Shown: positions 46,360 to 55,319, numbered from the stretch's first letter. The stretch is DNA of 64,000 nt from Legionella feeleii (GCF_001467625.1 NZ_LNYB01000014.1:1-64000); one strand, 5' to 3'. Numbers and translations are program-made. The notes: generated by a model from the letters alone, not told the origin.

Positions 46360-46452
46360 AGCATAATCCTGCTATATTCTGATTAATAAAAAGTAAGATT
46401 ATTAATCATGAAATGGAATTGGCAGCTTGAGAATTGGCCTGATTATACTTGA
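46360..46452 (+). pseudogene. Promoter and first 14 codons of a second fic gene
   Basis: From about 46360 the sequence follows the upstream region of the intact fic gene: TGCTATATT -10, half-site GATTAATAAA (46381-46390), then ATG 46408 and a peptide MKWNWQLENWPDYT that ends at TGA 46450-46452. The intact protein reads MKWNWQLEDWPNFTWD at this place. The ribosome site AGGAGG is changed (AAGTAAG) and the rest of the gene is missing. This is a decayed paralogue whose promoter survives best. Confidence 0.85.
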
Positions 46453-46674
46453 ATCAAAAATAATTGTTGTTGCGGACAGCAGACGCAATGCCATCTCATC
46501 GACCCTATCCACTGCCATTAGGGATCAATGTAGCACTAGACGAAATTCAAACGTTTAAAGGCGTGTTATTCGATTCTGATGGAGTCAATGCTGGTCAAAA
46601 ATGATTTCTCGAAAAACCGATCTTTAAGGTGAAATTAAAGTTGGATATTCTTTTGGATTAGGAGCACTGGATTT
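46453..46674. other. Gap between the fic remnant and the GGDEF gene
   Basis: A 38-codon ORF (46488-46604) beginning MPSHRPYPLPLGINVALDEI lacks a ribosome site and looks like debris of another gene. The promoter of the GGDEF gene must lie nearby, but I cannot place it. Confidence 0.35.
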
Positions 46675-47964
46675 ATGTCCGATAAAATTGATGAAAAGGA
46701 GTTACCATTTAAATCGGTTCTTGATCAGACTGATGATGTCGTTATCATCACTGAAGTTGAACCTCTCAATGAGCCATTTGGTCCAAAAATTCTTTATGTT
46801 AACAATGCATTTACAACACTTACTGGGTATACCCAGGAGGAAGTTCTAGGTAAAACACCCCGTATTTTACAAGGAGATAAAACCGATAAAAACACGCTAA
46901 AACGAATCAGGACAGCGTTGGAAAAAAAAGAAGCTATCCATGTTGAATTATTAAACTATGCCAAAGATCAAACAGAATATTGGCTCGATTTTACTATTAT
47001 CCCTATTAAAGATAGTAAGGGGAGGATTCAGTATTTTGCTGCGATTGAACATGATATTACTGAGCGAAAAAAACTGGAAGATGCAAAGGCTATGCTTTCT
47101 GCTCTTGTTGAGTTTTCAGGGGAAGCAATCATAGGAAAAAACCTGGAAGGGATCATACAAAGCTGGAATAAAGCAGCCAGGAATCTTTACGGTTACACTG
47201 AAAAGGAAGCCATAGATGCTAATATAAAAATGCTATTTCCTAAGGAGAGGCAAGGAGAGCTTCAAGATATCATGGACAAAATTGTTAGGGATGAACACAT
47301 CAAAGGCTTTGAAACAGTCAGAATGCATAAAGATGGTCATATTATTCCAGTTTCTCTTACGATAGCGCCAATAAAAAATGCGCGAGGAAAGATAATAGGG
47401 GCATCAACAACCGCTCGCGATATTACCCAACAAAAAATAAACGAAGAAAAATTAAAACACCTCGCGGAGCATGATGTTTTGACAGGATTGATTAATCGAC
47501 CACTCTTTGAAGATCGCATGGTTCAAGCACTTGCTATTGCAAAAAGAACAAATTGTAATATGGCAGTTTGTTTTTTAGACATCGATGGGTTTAAAAATAT
47601 TAATGATACTTACGGTCACAATATAGGGGATTTGGTATTGTGCACTGCAGCTAAATGCATGCAAAAATGTATACGGGACATTGATACCTTGGCACGGTTT
47701 GGTGGCGACGAATTTGCATTAATATTGTCCTACCTCAATGAAGAAAAGGATGTTATTAAAATAGTGAAGAAGTTAATTCATTTATTCTCAAAAGGATTTT
47801 TGATTGAAAATTATAAACTGAAAGTTACTTTGAGTATTGGTATTTCATTGTACCCTAGAGATGGCATGAATGATCTTCTTAAGAAAGCGGATGCTGCGAT
47901 GTATTACGTGAAAAAACACGGCAAGAATAATTTTATTTTTTTCAATGCAATTGATAAGGACTAA
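46675..47964 (+). CDS. PAS-PAS-GGDEF diguanylate cyclase
   Basis: A soluble 429-residue c-di-GMP synthase. Two PAS domains (about 10-130 and 135-255, with PAS signatures YVNNAFTTLTGYTQEEVLGK and GYTEKEAIDAN) precede a GGDEF domain with the canonical RFGGDEFAL site and an I-site RDID five residues before it, so product inhibition is likely. The first PAS has features near those of flavin-binding LOV domains (TGYTQEEVLGKTPRILQG), but the GXNCRFLQ cysteine motif is not present. ATG 46675 follows TAGGAG. No EAL domain is attached. Confidence 0.9.
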   Translation: MSDKIDEKELPFKSVLDQTDDVVIITEVEPLNEPFGPKILYVNNAFTTLTGYTQEEVLGKTPRILQGDKTDKNTLKRIRTALEKKEAIHVELLNYAKDQTEYWLDFTIIPIKDSKGRIQYFAAIEHDITERKKLEDAKAMLSALVEFSGEAIIGKNLEGIIQSWNKAARNLYGYTEKEAIDANIKMLFPKERQGELQDIMDKIVRDEHIKGFETVRMHKDGHIIPVSLTIAPIKNARGKIIGASTTARDITQQKINEEKLKHLAEHDVLTGLINRPLFEDRMVQALAIAKRTNCNMAVCFLDIDGFKNINDTYGHNIGDLVLCTAAKCMQKCIRDIDTLARFGGDEFALILSYLNEEKDVIKIVKKLIHLFSKGFLIENYKLKVTLSIGISLYPRDGMNDLLKKADAAMYYVKKHGKNNFIFFNAIDKD

Positions 47965-48081
47965 TTCAGGTTGGTATTATTTGTCCTGAAATTATGGATA
48001 AACACTCTAGTGGCATTTTCTGTGAATAGACAAAATAAAGGGATTACAATAAGCTTCAATGTTTAAAGAGGAGCTTCTCAT

Positions 48082-48552
48082 ATGAGTCTTACAATCTCCT
48101 ATCTTAAAAATCATCCTCACGTAATTCCTGCTCTTGCAAAGATTTGGCATTCTGTTTTGGGACGTGTTTGGGTGCCAGACATTCCCATCGAACGTGTCGA
48201 GCAGCGTTTTCGTGATCATTTAAACGATGTCTTATTGCCAATGACCTTTGTTGCTTTTGATGGAAATAAACTCGTAGGTAGTGTTTCTTTACGTGAAAAT
48301 GATGGAATACATCCGCATTTGACGCCCTGGCTTGGTTCTCTTGTGGTCGATACAGCCTATCAAAAATGTGGTATTGGAAAAATGCTAATTGATGTCACCA
48401 AGCAAAAGGCCATTGAATTAGATTTTAAGCAATTGTACCTGTTTACTTTCGATCCAACACTTCCTGCTTATTATGTGCGACAGGGATTTAATAAAATTGG
48501 TATGGATGAATTTAGAGGCCATCCTGTCACTGTGATGGAAACAGGGCTGTGA
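48082..48552 (+). CDS. GNAT family N-acetyltransferase
   Basis: A 156-residue acetyltransferase. LGSLVVDTAYQKCGIGKMLIDVTKQKAIE contains the acetyl-CoA loop (QKCGIGK), followed by LFTFDPTLPAYYVRQGFNKIG. The N-terminal SLTISYLKNHPHVIPALAKI pattern with a conserved tryptophan is as in small-molecule GNATs. It lies between the two GGDEF genes on the same strand, 117 bp after the first. Substrate unknown. The opposite-strand ORFs are shadows. Confidence 0.88.
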   Translation: MSLTISYLKNHPHVIPALAKIWHSVLGRVWVPDIPIERVEQRFRDHLNDVLLPMTFVAFDGNKLVGSVSLRENDGIHPHLTPWLGSLVVDTAYQKCGIGKMLIDVTKQKAIELDFKQLYLFTFDPTLPAYYVRQGFNKIGMDEFRGHPVTVMETGL

Positions 48553-48754
48553 GCCGTTATTGGCTAAAGTCAATTGCTTTCTTTTGAAGCAGGGGCTCCT
48601 ATCCCGGAAATCCGCAGCAAACTCTCTTGCAAATCTCCGCATTCTTCTTACAGGAGTATAGAGTTCTTTGAGCTGAATGATTAAATCTTATGCTATCATT
48701 TACTATGTCTTATTGATTATATCTCTTGAGGCCAAGGATCGGTAATGAGCGGAC

Positions 48755-50728
48755 ATGAAAAACAAAGACATTCAACATTTCAAAGAAGACGCTAAAGCCA
48801 TTTTGGAAGCAGTTCCGGATTTGTATCTTATTTTATGCCCCAAATTGAATATTGTTGGTGCAAGCGATGCTTATCTTAAAGCCACGATGCGGAAACGAGA
48901 GGAAATACTGGGACAACCTATCTTCGATATTTTTCCTGACAATCCTGATGATCTGTCGGCAACGGGTGTCACTAATTTGCGTTACTCTTTAAATCGGGTA
49001 TTAGAAGACAAAGTTTGTGATGCGATGGCTATACAAAAATACGATATTCGACGTCCTGCTGCTTTAGGCGGAGGGTTTGAGGAAAGATACTGGAGTCCTA
49101 TTAATTGCCCCATTCTGGATCAAGATAACCGCGTAAAATACATTATTCACCGAGTCGTGGATGTAACAACATTTATTCATCAGCAAGCTCATGACGCCCA
49201 ATCAAAAACGATGGAAATATTGCAAAGTCATGAGGGGCAGGTTGGTTTGGAAATCATGGAGAGAGCTAATAATATTCAAGAAGTTAATAAAACTTTGCAA
49301 GAAAAAGAGGGGTATAATTCGGCTTTTTTATCTGCTATTCCTGATGCAATGATTTTAGTGAATCGAGATGGAAAAATTGAATTTAGTAATAATCAGGCAG
49401 AAGTCATGTTTGGCTACACCAAAAAGGAATTATTAGGACAAGCAGTCGAGTTATTAATGCCTGAAAATGCGGCTAAAATACATCCTCAGCATCGTGAGGA
49501 TTATTTTAATGCACCACGTGTACGTCCCATGGGGCTTGGCATGGAGCTTCAAGGAAAGCGAAAAAATGGGGAAATATTTATCATTGAAATTAGTTTAAGT
49601 CCGTTGCAAACCCCTCAAGGAGGGAGTGCTATCGCGATTATCCGCGATGTAACTCTGCGAGTTGAACAAAACAGATTATTACAACAAAAAGAAAAGTCTC
49701 TCAGAGAATTGTATGAAACGGTTGAGAAAGAAAAATCGCAACTTAAATCGATAAATCAAAAGATGTTTACCATTACACAATTAAGTGAAACTTTTCTTGC
49801 ATGCAACACAATTGATGAAATACTGGAGTCCTTCTCATCGTTTGCTAATAAAATTCTGGGTTTCTCCAAGGGTGCTTTATATCTAATGCATAATTCACGC
49901 AACTATCTGGAGAAAAAAATTACATGGGATGATGTAAATCACTATCCAGTGATTTTTTCTTCGAATGAATGTTGGGCTTTGAGACGAGGCTGTATCCATG
50001 AAATCAGTGAGGTGCAACCGGGGGTTATATGTCGGCATATCAAAGAGATGAAACAAGAACAGCAAGCATCCTTGTGCATACCCTTAATGGCTCAAAATGA
50101 AATACTGGGTCTGTTATTTATTAACAGGGATTCCGACGAACAGAATACGTTAATTCCAGTGGTTGCAGAAACAGTTTCACTAGCCATTGCAAATATCAGA
50201 TTAAAAGAATTACTTCACTCCCAGTCCATTCGTGATCCACTGACCGGCTTATTAAATCGTCGCTTTCTTGACGAATTTATGATCAAGCAAATAGGGCAAG
50301 CAAAACGTACCAAGACATCGTTGGTATTTATTATGGTTGATATTGATAATTTTAAAGCAATCAATGATAGTTTTGGCCATGAAATAGGGGACTATGTATT
50401 ATCTCGCCTGGGTAATTTACTTCCGTCTTTAGTTCGAGAAGGTGATTTGGCGTGTCGCTACGGTGGTGAAGAGTTTTTAATTGTTATACCGAACTGCGAT
50501 CCTCAGAATGCAAAACTCTTTGCTGAAAAAATTCGAAATAAAGTGGGCAGCATGCGGATTGTGATTGAAGAAAGGGTTTCTAATATTGCTATATCACTAG
50601 GGGTTGCAATCTATCCAAGCGACGGTTCTTCATTGAAAGAGTTAGTCGATGCAGCCGACCAGGCATTATATGCAGCTAAAAGACAAGGTAAAAATAAGAC
50701 AATTATATTCACTGAAATTAATAAATAA
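48755..50728 (+). CDS. PAS-PAS-GAF-GGDEF diguanylate cyclase
   Basis: A 657-residue soluble protein. It has an N-terminal PAS-like domain (about 8-140), a short coiled linker, a second PAS (about 185-310, FSNNQAEVMFGYTKKELLGQ), a GAF domain (about 350-500) and a GGDEF domain with YGGEEFLIV and I-site REGD. The GAF domain keeps a cysteine-rich stretch (CWALRRGCIHEI...VICRHI...ASLCIP) that parallels the one in the protein at 12209-14350 (CWSIRRGQIYHY...IPCQHV...YVCIP), so the two share a GAF-GGDEF module. The cysteines could bind a ligand or metal. It ends just before the oriC-like copy B. Confidence 0.9.
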   Translation: MKNKDIQHFKEDAKAILEAVPDLYLILCPKLNIVGASDAYLKATMRKREEILGQPIFDIFPDNPDDLSATGVTNLRYSLNRVLEDKVCDAMAIQKYDIRRPAALGGGFEERYWSPINCPILDQDNRVKYIIHRVVDVTTFIHQQAHDAQSKTMEILQSHEGQVGLEIMERANNIQEVNKTLQEKEGYNSAFLSAIPDAMILVNRDGKIEFSNNQAEVMFGYTKKELLGQAVELLMPENAAKIHPQHREDYFNAPRVRPMGLGMELQGKRKNGEIFIIEISLSPLQTPQGGSAIAIIRDVTLRVEQNRLLQQKEKSLRELYETVEKEKSQLKSINQKMFTITQLSETFLACNTIDEILESFSSFANKILGFSKGALYLMHNSRNYLEKKITWDDVNHYPVIFSSNECWALRRGCIHEISEVQPGVICRHIKEMKQEQQASLCIPLMAQNEILGLLFINRDSDEQNTLIPVVAETVSLAIANIRLKELLHSQSIRDPLTGLLNRRFLDEFMIKQIGQAKRTKTSLVFIMVDIDNFKAINDSFGHEIGDYVLSRLGNLLPSLVREGDLACRYGGEEFLIVIPNCDPQNAKLFAEKIRNKVGSMRIVIEERVSNIAISLGVAIYPSDGSSLKELVDAADQALYAAKRQGKNKTIIFTEINK

Positions 50729-50792
50729 TAAGTCAGATGGTTATTTTGATAGGGTGTGCAAGTTAAGTAGTTAACCACTTGATTGCCTATCT

Positions 50793-51095
50793 AAATTTAA
50801 AAATTGTAGAGTCAAGACTGTTTTTTTAATATTTATTTGTTTATCATCGTCCACGGATAATTCTTTTTTTATTTTCTTATAAAGCCTGTGGATAATTCTT
50901 TAGTATTCCCGCCTATTTTTTAGGAAAAAATCCTTTTTAATAATTAAAAAGCCTTATTTTAAAAGGGCTTAACAAAACTCTGTATGGATTGTTGTTCATT
51001 TACCTTATCCACAATATCTGTGGATAAGGTTGTGTATAGAATGCTAAATCCTAATGGACTAATACAGTTACTCATGTGCTCAATTACTTAACACG
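50793..51095 (+). repeat. oriC-like non-coding element, copy B
   Basis: Direct-repeat partner of 39917-40214. It starts AAATTTAAAAATTGTAGAGT, has the same GTCAAGACTGTTTTTTT tract, and holds perfect DnaA boxes TGTGGATAA (50887-50895), TTATCCACA (51005-51013) and TGTGGATAA (51019-51027), plus a near-match at 50852. The inverted pair has the same five-base spacing as in copy A, and the distance from the first box to the pair is nearly equal (118 versus 116 bp). It occupies the gap between converging genes. Confidence 0.85.
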
Positions 51096-51148
51096 ATTCC
51101 CTTCGTTAAGAACGCGATGAGGTAGCTGGAAACCCCTAACCCAATTTG

Positions 51149-52483
51149 CTAGTACTCCCATGGTGGTTTAGGGGTAGTTGGGTAAGCGGTGGGTGTTTGT
51201 GTTTTTTCAACCTTCTCGGTTGTTTGATCGCCTGGTTGCTCTTCATTCTGCATGGCAGACCTTGTCTTGTAGGCCCTTTCCTTTAATTCCGGGTTTAAAA
51301 TTTTGGGATTTAATCCGTGAAAATCAGTGCCGTCTAATTCTTCGACGTTCCGAGCAAAGCCATAGGTTGGGAAAAAGTAATTAAGTGCGGGCTCTAACGT
51401 AGAAGGTAAGACGTGTTCGGCAAGGATATGACCATTGTGCGAATTGGAGAAATAAACAGTCGTTGCTATACAACGTTGAGTGTGCGGATTTATTTCGGCA
51501 CCAAAACCAGCCCTTGCTTTATTCATGTCGCCGGTGTGGTAAGCGCCTATGATTTGGCCCTGGCCATTTTTGACTAACCCTATGCCTAGACCCCAAGTCA
51601 CCTGTTCTCTATCGCTTTCAGAAACCCTCACTTTTTCAACCAGCTTATCTTCTGAATAGGGGAAGAAATCGTTGATCATCGAATAAATGGGTTCAATAGG
51701 CCTGAAGGCATAATTTAATTGGTCGTCATTGATCCAGGCGGTTATGAATTTGGCATAGTCTTCCGCTGTTGTTCTCAGACTGTTGGCTGCGACAGGTTTC
51801 GGGCCATAGCTACTGTTTGGCATATTTAAAGCCCGCGGCCCAAATACGTACTCTTGAGCTAATGTTTCCAGATCCACACCGGTCAGCTCTTTAATTGCTC
51901 CTTGCAAGCAGTCAATACCAGGTCCTGAATAGGCATAATATTTACCCGGTGGAAACTGGAATTTAAACGGCTCTTCATCCGTGATATGTAAACCAGTTCT
52001 ATGGGATAGTACCATTTCAGCGCTCAAGCATTTTGCCTGATCGTTCTGGTTAGGGAGAAATCGCTTGAGGAAGGGGTTTTCGTCATCTGAAATGATTTGT
52101 CCTTCCGTATCCCGAAACAGAGTATACAAAGGCGTTTTTAAATCAAATTCAGTCTTAAATTTCCCCAGGAATTCAGGTCGCTCTCTGTTGATTTTATTCA
52201 TTTCGATTAATTTCAAGACCAAATAAGCAAAGACGGGTTTACTCAGCGAAGCAGCCTCAAAAATTGTTCCGGGCTTAACAGGAGTAGGGGAGGACGCTTC
52301 TGTGCCAAGCGTTTCTCCTATGGGCATCGTAAAAATGCCCCCATTTTTACAAGCAGCAACAGCTGCTCCCATGATCTTGCTTGATCTCATTAAATGCTGA
52401 GTCGACTCGCGGGTAATTCCATTAACCTCTTCTACTTCCTGAATTTGAATGGTGTCTTCAGGTTCAAATTTTTCGGTAGACAT
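51149..52483 (-). CDS. Beta-lactamase-fold serine hydrolase without signal peptide
   Basis: A 444-residue class C beta-lactamase/esterase-type hydrolase. The SXXK motif is SLSK (Ser79-Lys82), with a tyrosine motif YSG in FPPGKYYAYSGPGID and AYHTGDM as the likely KTG-box equivalent. It has no signal peptide (the N-terminus MSTEKFEPEDTIQ is acidic and polar), so it acts in the cytoplasm or is exported another way; a Dot/Icm effector is possible. The last 50 residues are proline- and threonine-rich and disordered. Substrate unknown; an antibiotic-resistance role is unlikely. Confidence 0.85.
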   Translation of the reverse strand: MSTEKFEPEDTIQIQEVEEVNGITRESTQHLMRSSKIMGAAVAACKNGGIFTMPIGETLGTEASSPTPVKPGTIFEAASLSKPVFAYLVLKLIEMNKINRERPEFLGKFKTEFDLKTPLYTLFRDTEGQIISDDENPFLKRFLPNQNDQAKCLSAEMVLSHRTGLHITDEEPFKFQFPPGKYYAYSGPGIDCLQGAIKELTGVDLETLAQEYVFGPRALNMPNSSYGPKPVAANSLRTTAEDYAKFITAWINDDQLNYAFRPIEPIYSMINDFFPYSEDKLVEKVRVSESDREQVTWGLGIGLVKNGQGQIIGAYHTGDMNKARAGFGAEINPHTQRCIATTVYFSNSHNGHILAEHVLPSTLEPALNYFFPTYGFARNVEELDGTDFHGLNPKILNPELKERAYKTRSAMQNEEQPGDQTTEKVEKTQTPTAYPTTPKPPWEY

Positions 52484-52644
52484 TGTTTAGCTCAAGATTA
52501 AGTGTTTATTTATTATACTCTATCTTCTCTGGATCCCGGTAACGTATCCATAACGCCAGTGTGATTGATGATATTTTTATAATAATTAGTTGATATTAAA
52601 AAGAGATATGGCAAACTTCGCTTTTTTAACGAGGATGTCTTAAC

Positions 52645-52971
52645 ATGAAAAAAAATTTTGTAGCAGCTTGCCTGATTATGTTGGTTCCAGTGATTTCTTT
52701 TGCGGGCATTAACTATAAGAATACCTACTGTGGTAATGAAAAATATTTAGGAAACCCCAAGACAAAGCGGCCACATCTGCACTGCGGCAAGGGTTTTATG
52801 TCTTATAAAAAAGCGAGCGGTGACCATACGGTTATAACTGGGATGGGTGATTGCAAACGAACAGATACTGTTTTTGATGATATAAAAGCGAATCAAACTG
52901 CATTTGCAAATTATACTGCGATTTATAATGCCCTTGTAGCCTACCACCAAAGTGGTTGCCCAAATCAATAA
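52645..52971 (+). CDS. Small secreted cysteine-containing protein
   Basis: A 108-residue protein with a signal peptide (about 1-20, ending SFAG) and four mature cysteines (NTYCGNEK, HLHCGKG, GDCKRT and a final GCPNQ), enough for two disulfides. The ribosome site GAGGA lies upstream of ATG 52645. I recognise no family. It is followed by a terminator shared with the converging gene. Confidence 0.75.
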   Translation: MKKNFVAACLIMLVPVISFAGINYKNTYCGNEKYLGNPKTKRPHLHCGKGFMSYKKASGDHTVITGMGDCKRTDTVFDDIKANQTAFANYTAIYNALVAYHQSGCPNQ

Positions 52972-52985
52972 TTACCGGTTAAAAA

Positions 52986-53014
52986 ATCAAGGGAGTCAGT
53001 GTTACTCCCTTGAT
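52986..53014. terminator. Bidirectional hairpin terminator
   Basis: A perfect 11-bp stem ATCAAGGGAGT/ACTCCCTTGAT with a seven-base loop lies between the stops of two converging genes. The T-run is on the minus strand (AAAAAA at 52981 on plus), so it works best for the 53020-53955 gene. Confidence 0.85.
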
Positions 53015-53019
53015 GGTTG

Positions 53020-53955
53020 TTAGAAAAGTGATTGCAAGTGGGAACGGGCTGCATCTGTCACTTCATGTACTTCTTTTGGGACAGGCATGGGTGCTTTGGG
53101 TTTAAATAGACCATCGCAGGCAACGCCAGCACTAATAACACTCGGGAAAGCGGTAGTAGCTGCCAGTGCAGGCAAGGCTGTCTCTGCTGTTCCCAGAAAA
53201 GGTGCAATAAAGAGAGCGGGATAACAGGAGCACAGTGTTAAGCCAACTCCATATCCTATTGCCCCTGCAAATAAAGTGATAATTGCCACAGCGGCAACTT
53301 TTAAAACAATATTGAGAAACGGATGCGCTTCTTCTGCAAGAATAAGCTGAGTATGAGCAATAAAGTCAGTAATGGATTTTTCTTTATCTAATCCATTGAT
53401 AATCGATTCCTCAAGTTGCTCCAGGGCAGCTTGCAATTTCTGCTTTTTATCCGGGGATAAATTGCCCATTTCTTTGGCATACTTTATTTTTGCCTCGCTC
53501 CACAAGGAAAGACGTTGCTTATTAGCTAACTGTTGTTGCTTTACAACCTCTTCGACTTGTTGGCATAAATCTGAATTCATATCGTGATGGGCTACAACGA
53601 CGTGTTTGCTAATTCCTTGAAGTGGCAATTGAGAAAGTTTTTGCATCGCTGGGAATTTGCTCGTGCAGTATTGAACTGTTCCAAGCATCATTAATGGTGT
53701 AGCAGGATTTTCTTGGAGAAAAGCATTGATAGCTGACTGGATTTTCTCTATTTCTATGGGTTGGTTTAAATCAATGCAGCAAAACCCTATTTTGCCCTCG
53801 TCATGCTCGACAGTGATGATACTTCCTTGCAATTGGTAATGTTCTAAAATCCAGGTGCTTAACAGTTTGTTCTCAAGGTCTTGAAACGCTGTTTTTGTTG
53901 GCGTTCCGCTACCAGTGGTTAACCGTTTAAAAAAAGAAATTTGTTCTTTACCCAT
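53020..53955 (-). CDS. Unrecognised protein with C-terminal membrane hairpin
   Basis: A 311-residue protein of unknown family. The first 215 residues are soluble, with a helical, lysine- and glutamine-rich stretch (about 130-205), and then two or three hydrophobic segments (about 218-285, including VAAVAIITLFAGAIGYGVGL) before a polar tail. The ATG at 53955 (MGKEQISFF) follows CCAGGAATC; a TTG at 53970 is less likely. A soluble head with a late membrane hairpin and no signal peptide is common among Legionella effectors that insert in host membranes, but this is only an analogy. Confidence 0.72.
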   Translation of the reverse strand: MGKEQISFFKRLTTGSGTPTKTAFQDLENKLLSTWILEHYQLQGSIITVEHDEGKIGFCCIDLNQPIEIEKIQSAINAFLQENPATPLMMLGTVQYCTSKFPAMQKLSQLPLQGISKHVVVAHHDMNSDLCQQVEEVVKQQQLANKQRLSLWSEAKIKYAKEMGNLSPDKKQKLQAALEQLEESIINGLDKEKSITDFIAHTQLILAEEAHPFLNIVLKVAAVAIITLFAGAIGYGVGLTLCSCYPALFIAPFLGTAETALPALAATTAFPSVISAGVACDGLFKPKAPMPVPKEVHEVTDAARSHLQSLF

Positions 53956-54143
53956 GTTGATTCCTGGCAAATTTTGCCTAGTGTATTGTAGTTACATTAA
54001 CGGAGTCTTAAATAGGATTTTTCCAGGTAACTAATTCTTTATACGGCACGAAATGGCCTGGACAAAAGGTGCCTCAGCGTTCTCATGTCCGATTTTGAGG
54101 CAAGAAAAGAACAGTGTTATAACAAGAGCTTATTATATATTTA

Positions 54144-55319
54144 TCACCCATATTCAATGTGTTTACCTTTGGTAATTTCATAAATAACTGACTTCACCTT
54201 GAAACGCCGTTCAGCGCTTAAACTGTTTGCCAAGGTCATATAAAGTGAATCATCCATTGAAAATACGTGGGAGCTAATGCCACCAAAAGTGGGTATTGTT
54301 TGAATGACGGCAAATTGTCCTTCTTTCCATTGATACAAGGGAGATTGCAAGGCGGGGTTTGGATTATTGTGATTACCCGTAATAAAATTAATTCGGAAAA
54401 GGTAGTGCTCGTCCCTTAGAGTGAAATAACTAAAATGTCGTCCTCCTTCGCCTTGCAAAAGTTGATATGGATTAAATTTTTTCCTATCCCACTGATAAAG
54501 TATCGAATCTGTTTTAATATTGGCGTAGGCGAGATAAAATTTATTATCCAGCATAAAAAATTCAAAGCCTCGCCCGCCATCACCTTTAAACTGTTGATAC
54601 AGATTAAATTGAGAGCCATCCCACAAATAAAGGGACGATTGCTTCAAGTCATCCGCAAAGGCCAGGAATAGTTTGTTATTGATAGAGAAGGCTTTAAACG
54701 AATAACCCCTGAGTGATGGAATGGTTTGAAAAGGAATAAATTTTTTACCATTCCACTCATAAATCATGGAATTAGTTTCTGGACTATTGCCTTTATTTTC
54801 TGGAGTAAACCCGCCATTTGCAACAGCTAAAAAGTGTCGTTGGCCAATATTAAAAGAGTACCATTGCTGCGCACCGTAAGTTAAAAATTCTTGTACCGGA
54901 TAAAAATAACGTCCATCCCATTGATAGAGCATGGAATAAGTATGCAAATTAAAAGGAGGATGAGGACCTGAGTGGGCACTGGCAATCGCTAAAAAAGAAT
55001 TTTTGCCAATGGAAAAAAAAGTAGCTGATTCGTTACCATGGCCGGGGATACGTTGGTATTCACGGAATTGACTACCTGCTTTCTTGAAAATTATTACATC
55101 AACGTCGGCGTTACCTCCGTCTATATTAGCAGGGGTGTCAGGGATGTCTTCAGCTAACTGCGCTACTGCAATGTAGTACTCATCCTCCAGAGTAAATGGT
55201 GTTAATTGCCGAGCGCCAGTAGTGTCGAGGTATTGGATAGGAATCAATAGTTGTTCTGCAAAAACCGAAGTGGAAAAAGAAATCAGTAAATATGTCATTA
55301 ACCATTTGATTATTCTCAT
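54144..55319 (-). CDS. Secreted EPTP/EAR-repeat beta-propeller
   Basis: A 391-residue protein with a signal peptide (about 1-21). The mature part is about seven repeats of ~50 residues, each with the pattern F-x-ID/IGN-K-x-FLAxA followed by SxLYQWDGxxFxPYQ (for example NSFLAIASAHSG, MLYQWDGRYFYPVQ, SLYLWDGSQFNLYQQFKGDG). This is the EPTP or EAR repeat known from animal LGI1 and TSPEAR proteins, predicted to form a seven-bladed propeller. In a bacterium it suggests binding to a surface partner. It stands alone with no enzymatic domain. Confidence 0.82.
   Translation of the reverse strand: MRIIKWLMTYLLISFSTSVFAEQLLIPIQYLDTTGARQLTPFTLEDEYYIAVAQLAEDIPDTPANIDGGNADVDVIIFKKAGSQFREYQRIPGHGNESATFFSIGKNSFLAIASAHSGPHPPFNLHTYSMLYQWDGRYFYPVQEFLTYGAQQWYSFNIGQRHFLAVANGGFTPENKGNSPETNSMIYEWNGKKFIPFQTIPSLRGYSFKAFSINNKLFLAFADDLKQSSLYLWDGSQFNLYQQFKGDGGRGFEFFMLDNKFYLAYANIKTDSILYQWDRKKFNPYQLLQGEGGRHFSYFTLRDEHYLFRINFITGNHNNPNPALQSPLYQWKEGQFAVIQTIPTFGGISSHVFSMDDSLYMTLANSLSAERRFKVKSVIYEITKGKHIEYG

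Noticed and set aside
46488-46604. 38-codon ORF after the fic remnant
   Set aside because: No ribosome site and no recognised family; probably gene debris.
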